Shown here one piece after another: positions 54,641-64,000 of a DNA stretch of 64,000 bases. The stretch's first letter is position 1. Each line of letters opens with the position of its first letter. Both the position numbers and the translations under genes were made by a program. The stretch is from Carnegiea gigantea (lineage: Eukaryota; Streptophyta; Magnoliopsida; Caryophyllales; Cactaceae). The notes beneath the pieces are model-generated. The model had not been told where the DNA came from. It saw only the letters and a program-made list of their open reading frames with translations, and ran no database searches. The stretch is from NCBI GenBank assembly GCA_029747015.1, contig JAKOGI010000335.1:549501-613500 (forward strand), read 5' to 3'.

Positions 54641-57099
54641 AAAATTTTAAAAACCTAATAAAATTAATTGTCATAATCTAAAAGTAGCATTTTATGTTTA
54701 TATCATAAAATATTTTATTGCCTTTAATGCTTTTATAAATTTGTAGTAAATGGCCTTTGATTCACCAGTAAGTTCATCAAATTTTAGTTTCACAAAATAC
54801 AATCATTAAACAACTATATATGTTAAATCAAACACAGCATAAAATTTCTAGCATGCAACATTGATAGCAATAACCATCCTTGATGAGGATCACATTTGAG
54901 TAGAGCTGATGAGATGTATATGCTATCTTTATGAATAGAGATATTGAGTTTGAGAAACCATGAAAAATTTTAGAGAAAACATTTGTCAGGCATTTTCTAC
55001 TAATTAAACCCTCATCAAATTTTCGAAGTAGTACTATATAATATGTATGCAAACAACGAGCTTTATCAAAAAGGGATTGGAATGAAATCTCTAATGATAA
55101 TATTTTTGAAAATTTTATCAGTTAAACTCATCATTATTAGGGCAATTGGTTCCTTAAGATAAGCATGCCTAAACTGATTTTGTTTTTGTTTTTTTTTTTT
55201 GTTTTCAATTCAAATACGGTTTATGATTTTTGAGATTTGGATACCCGATGAGTTTTTTAAAATTTATAGAACAATAGTAGCATATGGAGCGGAAGAGGGA
55301 AGGTTTGGAGTGAGAGAGAGAGAGAGTGAGAGAGAGTAGTGGATGCAGATCGCAGAGGTGATGATCAGCGAGCAGGTGGGATAGGTTTAATAGGGAGCGG
55401 AGGAAGGCAACGAAGGGAACAGCTTATGCAATCAATAAGAATAGCCAATAGCCCTTAATTACCAATACACCACAGTAACAAGACACACAGAAAACAAATG
55501 CATAGTGTTACAGAAAAGTTTTTGGAGGACAGATCATGTGATTAATAAGAGGACGTAAACAAGGAGGCTCGGAAGAAACAAATGTAAGCTGGAAACCCAA
55601 GGACCAAGCATGCCCAGCTACCCTCAAAAGCATCAAATGTGAAGAAGTCATTGTCTTTGTTCTGAATTTCAACACAAACCAAGGAGTTGGTATGAACCCA
55701 ATTTAAATTCATCGGACCTCAACCAAAAGAAAAACAAGTGAGGCAGGTTTTATTTTTTTTATTTTTTTATGGAGAGGTAATTAGTACATATGTTTAGAGA
55801 CATCACCTACATATAAATATGAGGAAAAATAATACGGAATAAAAACCATAATGTCATGATATTATATACCAGATTCAAAAGCAAGAAGCTCTAGCGATAG
55901 TACGGTATTTCTCCAACCTACATTAGCAATAATGGCAATTGAACCCTCGAAAGGCAAACCTTTGCCCAAAAAAATCGGCCAATTTCTCTTCTTAAATGTG
56001 CTTTGCCATAGAGCAAGTGAAACCAATTTCCAAATCCTAAAAGCCTACCACTGACATATATGATCATGAATCAGGGATATACTGATTAAAACCAACAATA
56101 ATAAGGGCAAAAAGGGAAATTAAAAAAAGCTCTAGACTATTTGGCTTGTTTAAAGTTTGGTTAGAACTACATAGGATTCTTACCTACAGCAAGTTGGAGG
56201 CACTTGTAGGTAAAGATCTGCATGCCAGCTAATGCAAATGAATGGAAGTTACAATATTATCACTGGGACGTCAAGTATATGCGATTAATCACAATTTGCC
56301 TAGAGCTTGCAGACTTAGGCCACAAAGAGAAAGCACGAGACGACGGAAAAGAAGCGAAAGAAATATCTATATTGTTTATCCAAAAAACTGTGCATAGAAG
56401 GCCATAGTGTGGCCTATAGTGGGCATTTGATCTATATTGCGCATTATTCATTCACAAATTGATAGAAGTCAATTTTCTAGTTGATTTTTTTGACACTAAG
56501 AAAGAAAGGCACAAATAGGAGCAAACACTAAGGAAGGCTATGAAAATTTGGGCATTAAGTCGCTATGAATTAGATGTTCTTGTCCAGTGTCAGTCTCACA
56601 CTTACTCTTGTATCCATTAATGGAGGTAACTAAAATTAACACATCCATGAGCAAAACAGAAAAGGGGGGGGGGGGACAACGGTGGTGGAGATAGAGTGAT
56701 TAACTTACTGAGAAATTCAGTTTTAACTTCCAATGAATCACTTCACATGAATCACTTTCAGTTTTAATTCCTGAAATTTACATTTTTTTTGAGAGGACAG
56801 AGAACCACACATATAATCTCTTGTGGGTATCTCATGCACCCACAGCCTAAGACAAATCAAAACAAGTCGTATATTTTGTTAAAGAAATTAAACGGAGAGG
56901 GATAGGGAGTGCTTACACAGAAAATCCAGGTACAAGCGGTCATTGGACGCGCGGCAATCGGCCGGATGACTGGGCGCCGCCGGTGGAATTTCCCCGGGAG
57001 ACATTTGGGAGGTGACTGAGTAGGTTAGGTGGCAGGGGAGATAGTGGGTCTCAGGAGGAGAAGATTGAAGCAGAGCAAGAAAGTGCCAATGTTGAGGGA

Positions 57100-57144
<45 letters not shown>

Positions 57145-57300
57145 CGCAGGCGATGGTGAGAAGGGGAGCAAGGGTGTTTGGGGAGGGGAGTATTTTACAG
57201 AAGAGGGGCAAGGACAGTCCACGAGGAGCACCTTCAAGTATAAAATTCGGTTTCCATGATGATTTTGGGTCTCATGGAGTGTTTGGGTCATAAAAGCTGA
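54641..57300. other. Unassigned DNA with GA tracts and a possible exon
   Basis: Mostly AT-rich, with (GA)n at 55311-55336 and 57104-57141. On the minus strand at about 57007-56925 a GC-rich block reads MSPGEIPPAAPSHPADCR and SNDRLYLDFL before a possible GTGTAAGC donor, with the (CT)n upstream as in many plant 5' UTRs. That could be a first exon, but no further exon was recognised, so no gene is called. The remaining ORFs look accidental. Confidence 0.35.
57104..57141. repeat. (GA)n microsatellite
   Basis: About 19 GA repeats. It creates Arg-Glu and Ser-Leu dipeptide ORFs on the two strands, which are not real proteins. Confidence 0.95.
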
Positions 57301-57309
57301 ACTTCTTGT

Positions 57310-58010
57310 ACTAAACATTAAAGGGGCATGTTGTTGGTTGGCAAGAGGAGGTCTTGGACTTGCAATCTCTCATGAAGTGTTTGGGTCACACGTGCAAAAT
57401 CCTGGCATGTTAATCTGGTGGTTCCTCGAAGAATTGATGAGCTTTTGGAGAAGTGGCTATAAATTCATATTAGAGGTAGTCTTCAAAAAAAGGTTTCGAC
57501 TTCTCTGTTTTTTTCCAATGCTTTGGTCACTTTAGATGCTTAGAAATGAGATTACTTTCAAATGAAGCCAGATGGAATTTTCAAGATCTATTATGAAAGA
57601 TTAAATTTAGGGTGTTGTTGGATTAAAATGTGGGAGGATAACTTTATGTACAACCTTATGATGTTGCTACTTTGATCATATGCAAACACTGGCTTGGGCC
57701 TCGTCTACATGGCTTGCTTCTTTTCTTTATTTTATTGTACTGTTTTGTTTAGGTCTTCAAGCTTCTAATGATCAAAGGGAAATAGACAGAGAACGAGGTC
57801 TTGAGAAGATTATCATTCAACTGGATATGAAAATGGCTATTGAATGGCTGGACAAGGAAGTGACTACCGCACACCCACACTATTATCTCATTATATGATC
57901 AACAAGATTAATTGGACTGTGAGTATTGAACACTATTTTTGAGAGGTAAATTAGGTCCTTCGTCTTCTGACTAATAAGAATGTTAGCTCTGGTGATATTG
58001 GATTCCCCCG
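57310..58010 (+). mobile_element. Fragment of a LINE-type reverse transcriptase 3' region (RNase H-like)
   Basis: Across frames the text includes LCFFPMLWSLWMLRNEITF (about 57505-57562), typical of the zinc-binding region after a plant LINE reverse transcriptase. GLEKIIIQLDMKMAIEWLDK (about 57799-57860) and NWTVSIEHYF follow, the RNase H-like RVT_3 pattern. Frames are broken several times. No 5' part, poly(A) tail or target duplication was found. It could equally be a host pseudogene with this domain. Confidence 0.55.
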
Positions 58011-59969
58011 ACCTAATGTGTTAAATTTTGTTGACGGATGTTGATAGTATGGTTTGGCCACGTATTATAATAGATTCGAACAATTACTTCTTCTTTAAGA
58101 ATTTGACCCTCTAAAGTGTCCTAGAAAAAATTGTAATAATCTCTTAATTTTTTTAAGATATGATAATTTTTTAAATTAAGCCGTTATTATTTAACGCAAT
58201 ACCCACTAAGTACTTGCCATTTTAAGCAAAAGCAATGCATATGCCACCCCTATCTCGAAGGTCAAGCTCCAATTATTGTCAATATGCATAGGCCATACCA
58301 ATAGCTATTCACTAGTTACATTAAAGTAGCTCATATTGCTTATCATCCACCAAACTTGTTAGTAATTTTTTTAAGGAATACATATATTATTCTTGATTTT
58401 TAATTTAAATTTAAAGCGAAAAATTTCAGTATATTGATATGCGAAAGTAACATAGACGGTCAATTGTAATAAGAACAAACTATTACAGTTCATTATTCAC
58501 TAATACCAATAGTGCAGACGTTTAAAATATATTTGATAATCAATTGCCTCTTTAATCATAATCGTAATATATTTAAAACAAATGGAACGTTCTAACTATA
58601 GTACAAGCATGGGAGTCTTTCGTTTCTCTTTTGTGAAACATTTTATTTATTCATTCATTTATTTATTTAACAACGTGGTGTACATGTATAGTGAAAATTT
58701 CAAGCCTTGAACTCAATTGACTTCGTTTAGTGCCCCAGACCCTACGTAACGATATTGACAATGTATCATGCAAAAATGTATAACCTCCGATCCACCGCTA
58801 TAAACAGCAACTACTGTGATTTTGCCATGGCTGTGTTATGTGAAATGGGATGTTTGATTGGGAAGCAAAGCAAGTGAGAGACTGGTGGAAGGATCACAAA
58901 TTCAATTTCTATATACATATAGATCATTGTCAAACAAACATGTCAAATGCTTCCCAAACAAGCGTTTCAAACTTTCAAGGCAATGCCAAAGAAACATATC
59001 ATGAGGACATGCAGTGATATGTTTGTTCCTCGTAAATCGTAATCCATCAGCCCCTCCTGGTACTTTCCATTGCTTGCTGTTCAATCCTTCGCTAACATTA
59101 ATAATATATATAATTCGACTCAAAACTTTTTCCAACATTATAAATCTCACCTGTGGGTGACTCAAAAAAAAGCTTATTGTTATTTAACCCTAAAATCTCT
59201 TCCTTCCAATAATAGATCTCTACTATTAGAAGGAAGAGAATTATTTGCTCTAAGGAATTACATGCCTAAAGAATTATTTGCTCTAGCAAACTTGCAAATT
59301 AACAAGCACAATCTCAGTTTATCATTAGTTTTGTGAGCAAACCTTCTGATCTGGACTCTTCAAAGCGGGCAAATTGATTTACTTGAACATCTAAGGGATA
59401 CTTTTTATCCTCCCTTGCTGCAAGGGTTCTACCGTAGACAATAAAATTGGCACTAATGAAATCCAAACCCATGCGGTTGAACTAAGGAATGAGCCTACCC
59501 TTTCCTACTTTTTCACCAACAAATTTAGTAAGGTTAGTCAACCTTCAAATCTATAAATATAGCTTATCTATATCACGTGAGGAAATACACACTATAGGTA
59601 TAAATATTGATCAATGACCAGAAAACAATGACCATATAAAATATTTGTAACTATGTACACTAATAGGCACTATGTTTAACTACCGTTGTTTACATTGGTT
59701 GTCATAATTTTATTAACATTGACTCTAGCTCAAACTACAGGCGTATTAAAAATATTTAACCCGTGATAAAAATGAAAAGAGTTAATGTTAGGGCTATATA
59801 ATGTACACTTAATCTTAGTGAAAAGGTCACAAATTTCTTTTTGTTGTTTTTGAAAAAAAAAAAAAGGAAGAAGAAAAAGAAAACATTACAAAGATACTCC
59901 AAGTGAAGTAGTCTAGAGCATCTGATTAGTGGCAAAAGGGACCAAACATATCAAATTGGAAGTTGGGGG
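58011..59969. other. AT-rich DNA, no gene recognised
   Basis: The minus-strand ORF at 58902-59165 (KQWKVPGGADGLRFTRNKHI region) has no motif I recognise and lacks splice context. The plus ORF at 59070-59336 overlaps it and also looks accidental. A-rich runs near 59855-59885 carry no other signal. Confidence 0.45.
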
Positions 59970-60689
59970 TGTAATCACAAATTACAAAGATTGAATTTTT
60001 TATAAATTCAATTGATTTGAATAGGGTACAATCTCTATTGAATACAATCTCTATTGAATACAAAATTCTCTGATTCTCTCCCTTTTAAGGATGTATTTTT
60101 TCCAACCCTTGAATCATAGGGGTAGGGGGCTATTTATAGGAAAGCTTCCCTTTGAAAGTTATGATGAGCCTTGACTTAGGTTTTGGGCTTTGATTTGGGT
60201 TTTGGGCCTTTCAATTAGGCTTTACTCTGGACTGCTTTGACTTTCGTTTGTTTTGGCTTTGACTTTGACTTTGACTTGGGAGTCTCTCGGACTTAGGCCG
60301 AGCATTGACTTAAAAGTCGTCTAGAGTTTTAACTAGGCATTGACTTGAGAGTCGTTTTGATCTTTGACTTGTGAGTCGATGCAGGTCTTGACATTTGACT
60401 TTGACCTTTGATCTTTGACTTTGACTGCGCCTTGACTTGAACGTCGTTCGGGTTTGAGGTCGTGACTTGACTTGATAGTAATCTTGAGCCTCGATTTGGA
60501 TTTTGATTTGAATTTTGACTGAGCCTGGACTTGGAAGTGATTTGGGATTCATCTTGGGCTTGACTTGTGAGTCTATTTTGGGTTTGACTTGTGAGTCTTT
60601 GGGCTTGATTAAATTAATTAAAAAGGTTGGCTTAATTAATTAATTTTATTTTATTTTGGTACGGCACAAATAAATTTTCAGTGCCTATA
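59970..60689 (-). repeat. 3' LTR of gypsy D
   Basis: It is the reverse complement of the gypsy C LTRs, running from TGTAATCAC at 59970 to GTGCCTATA at 60689. The GTCAAA/CAAGTC-rich part appears as GACTTTGACTTTGAC (60250-60450). Confidence 0.88.
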
Positions 60690-62068
60690 AATTGCCCGTT
60701 CAAGACAAGATCACGTGCTAGACTTTTTGTTTGAGCGTGACCGATGTTTCGATTTCCTTCTGTGATATGTTCATGACAAATGCCTTGAGCAGGACCTCAG
60801 CATGTCTTCTTTTTTTTTTTTTGAAATTTTGAACAAATGATAATTTTTTTTGTCCCTAAGAGTTGGGAGAATGCGGACTGTATGATATGGACCAGCGTCT
60901 CTTCTCATTTTGTGACTCCTTTTCTTTTTCTTGTGGCATCAATGACCTAGATGGGCTTTTTTTTTTTTGGGTCGTCCTTCCTCTCATCTCCTTGGGCTCG
61001 TTTTATTTATTTATTTATTTAGGCTGCGGCCGTAGTGTCTCCCTTTCCCTTCATTCCTTGCGTGGGCTGGGCTTGTTTCCTTCTGTTCTCTTTCTTCTTC
61101 TTTTTCTTTCGCATGGGCTAGGCTTGTCTTTCTTATTCCCAAACCAACTTTTATTTCACTTAAATGCCATGCGTGGGGCACGTGACCTCAGTCTGACTTT
61201 TCCTTCTCTTTTGTCTTGGGCTGGGTCGGTTTCCTCCGCTTTCCTTCTTGATCCAACCCAGCTTCCTTATTTCATTGAGTGTCACACAAAGCTTACGTGC
61301 TTGAGCACTGTTCCTGTTTCTTCCTCATTTGCAGCTCAACACCTAGAGACCGAAACCCAGAGCCAGAGCACCTCCAAGCCGCCACTGCTACTGCCAGCTT
61401 CCTTCCTTTTTCTTTTTTTTTTTTTTTGGTGAGAGAACCCCCAAAGCTTGACACTTGCATAGCCCAAATTCACATTTGTGTGGCTTGGCCTTGGTAATTG
61501 ATCAAAGGTATCAGATAAAAAAATTTTTTTATTTCCTTTAAAGCATACGTTCATTGTTTTTTTTTTGGTGACATTCCATGCCATTTTCTTCTTCTCCAGC
61601 TACGACCCATAATCAAAACATCCACTCTCTACTGCTACTGCTACTGACTCTAGTGGAGGCTCCTCAGGCACTTGATCTTTGCACCATCCTTCCCGTTCTT
61701 CGTGGTTAATCCAAGGTATGATATTTCTTGCTCCCCCCTCCCCTTTTCTTTCGTCTGTTTTCTTTTTTTTTAAGAACCGAGACCCATCGTGATGTTGTTG
61801 TTGCTAGGGCTTCGACAGTCGGCTCTTTCAAGTTCTCTTTTCTGTTGCAACCAAGGCTGTCACCTTTATTCATGGAGTTTGCTTCATTTCTTTGGTTTGT
61901 TTCACAGCTTACAAAAATCCATTGATTTCTTTTGGGCAAGGCCATCATGATTTTGTTCATCACCGGCACGATCCGTGACGTCTCCGTGCATGCTTTGGGA
62001 GGTAAAGATTTCCTTCCTGAAAAAGAACTAACTTTATGTTTGCTTTTGTTCTTAGGTGCTTTATAGTG
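60690..62068 (+). other. Gypsy D region upstream of the PMD ORF
   Basis: The first 70 bp matches the same place in gypsy C (TTGTTTGAGC and TGACCGA). Beyond that the two elements differ: this copy lacks the 83-bp array and instead has T-rich stretches and repeated GGGCTGGGCTTG-like text (about 61057-61235). The ORF at 60863-61432 is low-complexity and not convincing. A CTTAG acceptor-like site precedes the ORF near 62055. Confidence 0.5.
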
Positions 62069-62502
62069 GTACATCTTAAGGAGTTTCAGCGTGACGGTAA
62101 GCCTTTTCTTTCCGTCGTGGATAAGGAAGACGACAATCCTCGGTTAGACAGCTGCTTTCAAATCTACCGTTCTTTGAGAAGGTCGAAAGCCAATCATACG
62201 CTTGTTATAAAGTCATCATCCTTTCCTTCCAAAGTTTCCATCCGGTTAGAAAAGGGCGCAGAAGATGGTTCCGTCGGGTACTTTCTATAGAGCATATATC
62301 ATGACAAATCCAACCTTCTCACTGAATTCCCTGTGCTTGGGCGTCGCATTATATCCGGGCAGTCCAGATGGGGCCCGAACATGCTCCTTTATGGTGACTT
62401 CGGCTATATTCCTTTGTTCTGGGAATGGACAGAGCATGTGCTCTCCTATTTTGAGGCACGCTTGCGAAGGTGCGCTTTATACGAGACGGTGTATGCCGCG
62501 CT
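62069..62502 (+). pseudogene. Antisense PMD ORF of gypsy D (5' part)
   Basis: The reading LKEFQRDGKPFLSVVDKEDD, then SSSFPSKVSIRLEKGAEDGS, LLYGDFGYIPLFWEWTEHVL and ALYETVYAAL matches the start of the gypsy C antisense ORF residue for residue over most of its length. One stop (TAG at 62288) stands where the C copy has CAG; otherwise the frame is open for about 430 bp. The ATG used in gypsy C is changed here. The ORF is cut at 62502 by the next LTR. Confidence 0.82.
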
Positions 62503-64000
62503 TGTAACACCCCCAGCCCTAGGCTAGGAAGAGTTATGTTTTCTTAACTTTTTATTTAAATTATGGGGCGAAACGGATAGAGTTTCCTCTAAAAACTGAC
62601 CGTTTTCAGGCTAAACACCTTACATTAAACCCCTGCGAATCAACAGAAGCGTAAAACATTTAAAAAAAGCTCAATGGCCACGCGCCGGAGTTCATAACTC
62701 AACGAGCCACCCACTCGGAGTACAGCAAATAGAATAGTTCATTAATGCAAAAAAAGTAAAAAATACAACTCAACGATCTATACAACTAGAGTACTAGGGT
62801 TTACATCCCAAAACACAGCTAATCTCGAGTGAAGACATCTAACCAATCAAATGATTGGCTCACACGGCCATACAGAGCGACTCATAAACAATATGCATTA
62901 TATGAGCTAGAAAACTTAGTTTACAACAATTACAAACTGGGAATACGTTATATTATATCGTTAAACTCGTGAACCTACTTCTATATGGCACACATAACTC
63001 ATTTCCAACCAGTGGTAAACTTCACTCCGCATAAGTAGCTTGACTTTCACCTGTCACAAAGAAAACCTGGGAAAAGGGGAAATAGTAGTGGGATGAGCAA
63101 CCACACGCTCAGTGAGTATCCCCCAACCCCCTTAAAACCAAAACCGTTACAGGCAGTAACATCTTTACTAGTCACATATCATGTATCCATACTTTACTAT
63201 CATGTTAAGCATTCATAAAATTCTTATGGAAATATCGCTAACCATGAACTTCACTTTACGCACTCAAACACATTTCTGGGTCTCTAAATAACCAAACTTC
63301 TTTACTAACAGGCAGTCAAACACTTAAACAAGTGATGAGGCTAAGCACAGAGACTTTCTTTTTTATAGACATAACTTCTTAGCATTCTATTCGAACTATG
63401 CATGAAACCCTATTCACATGATGTGCACATAAGGATATCTCTTTTTATAATCTTACTTTTCTTGACATTTCATTCATATGATATGCATAAGACATACACA
63501 TTTCAAGTCTCAATCAAATCTCATTTATAGGGTATGTATGAAATATGCTCATAAGACTTTCTTTTCACATTCGTATCTACTTAGCATCTCATTCATAAGT
63601 TATACTTAGAACATACACATGTCATACACAAGAAGCTTTCTTTCTTTTAACTAAAAACACTTCATTTAGCCTCTTGAGGCTCACAAAGACTTTTCTCTTA
63701 GTCTCTTGAGGCTCATATTCTTTTAAAATAATCTCTTTCATCTTGGTCTCATAATGACCCTTAAAAACTTTCTTTCTGAAATACTTAAAAAGGCGAAACA
63801 TCGACTGCTTTTCTTATTTAATAAGAAGCTACTCTAGGCATAAGATCATCATAAAGTGTTGGTTGGGAGAGATCTAAACTCAATCCCAGTGAGATTAACT
63901 CACACTAAGCTCTTACTCTTGGGATGGCAACTAACTTTGGACCTTAACCCTCGTCAGGGTCTCTAGGGATTACTCCCTAGGCTAGAGATTCCCCCGTTCA
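62503..64000 (+). mobile_element. LTR of another retrotransposon, running off the window
   Basis: TGTAACACCC at 62503 is the classical start of a gypsy-type LTR and lies exactly where the gypsy D antisense ORF stops. The following 1.5 kb is AT-rich without an ORF. Paired CCTCTTGAGGCTCA units occur at about 63670 and 63703. No LTR end, primer site or internal domain is reached. Confidence 0.55.

Larger units (their letters stand above)
59970..62502 (-). mobile_element. Gypsy D: 3' end of a second Tat-type element (minus strand)
   Basis: The 3' LTR (59970-60689), a leader and the start of the PMD antisense ORF (plus strand) are present, in the same relative order as in gypsy C. The rest is cut off at 62502 by another LTR. 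The polypurine tract next to the LTR is degraded. Confidence 0.82.

Noticed and set aside
56888..57318. Overlapping ORFs with Ser-Leu and Arg-Glu repeats
   Set aside because: They arise from the (GA)n microsatellite in different frames. Only the small GC-rich block next to it was kept as a weak exon candidate.
58902..59165. Minus-strand ORF of 87 codons as a small gene
   Set aside because: No recognisable domain, no splice or promoter context, AT-rich surroundings; an overlapping ORF of the same length exists on the other strand.
60863..61432. 189-codon ORF in the gypsy D leader
   Set aside because: Phe/Leu/Ser-rich text from T-rich DNA, no family resemblance, and no equivalent ORF in gypsy C.
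1..64000. tRNA, rRNA, snoRNA or miRNA genes
   Set aside because: No convincing cloverleaf, rRNA text or standard miRNA foldback was seen. The tRNA-like motifs found belong to SINEs or primer sites. A computed scan was not possible.

Overview
The window looks like nuclear DNA from a flowering plant, probably a eudicot. It is a repeat-rich stretch with no gene that I can call intact. The evidence is intron-containing GH28 polygalacturonase (pectinase) gene copies, Ty1/copia elements with initiator-Met-tRNA primer sites, Athila-type and Tat-type Ty3/gypsy elements, a CACTA DNA transposon, a tRNA-derived SINE and a MITE. About 70% or more of the 64 kb is transposon-derived. I cannot name the species.

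Layout. (1) 1-12.4 kb: a decayed minus-strand polygalacturonase (PG1) has its last two exons at 1.7-2.5 kb and its second exon at 10.6-10.9 kb. They are separated by a full-length copia element (copia A, 2531-10443, 5-bp target duplication AAACT) that sits in the intron. A solo copia-type LTR follows (10968-12275). (2) 12.4-26.8 kb: a three-level nest. Minus-strand copia B (12447-26792) is split by a non-autonomous Athila-like element (15817-24673), which is itself split by a CACTA element (about 17748-21365). The CACTA element carries exons of a glyoxalase I gene, a second exon-like block and a 30-bp minisatellite. (3) 27.0-41.1 kb: Tat-type gypsy C, with gag, protease, RT, RNase H and integrase on the plus strand, plus an antisense ORF for a plant mobile domain (PMD) protein and an 83-bp tandem repeat before the 3' LTR. 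(4) 41.1-47.1 kb: host DNA, a MITE, then a deleted minus-strand Athila-type element (LTR, gag end and protease, no RT or integrase). (5) 47.1-52.6 kb: a large inverted duplication (arms about 2.7 kb, loop about 44 bp) holding two tail-to-tail polygalacturonase copies (PG2 and PG3), both pseudogenes. (6) 52.6-60 kb: AT-rich DNA with a SINE, a possible second SINE and a LINE fragment. (7) 60-64 kb: the 3' end of a second Tat-type element (gypsy D, minus strand) with its own copy of the PMD antisense ORF, cut by another LTR starting TGTAACACCC at 62503 that runs off the window.

How it fits together. The host component is a small polygalacturonase cluster reduced to pseudogenes and invaded repeatedly. 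The nested insertions give a relative order: copia B before the Athila-like element before the CACTA element; PG1 before copia A; gypsy D before the 62.5-kb LTR. The least expected items are the gene capture inside the CACTA element, the near-palindromic polygalacturonase pair that could make long hairpin RNA, and the PMD antisense ORF found in two separate copies of one retrotransposon family. All boundaries and family calls come from reading the sequence by eye; no database search was run.
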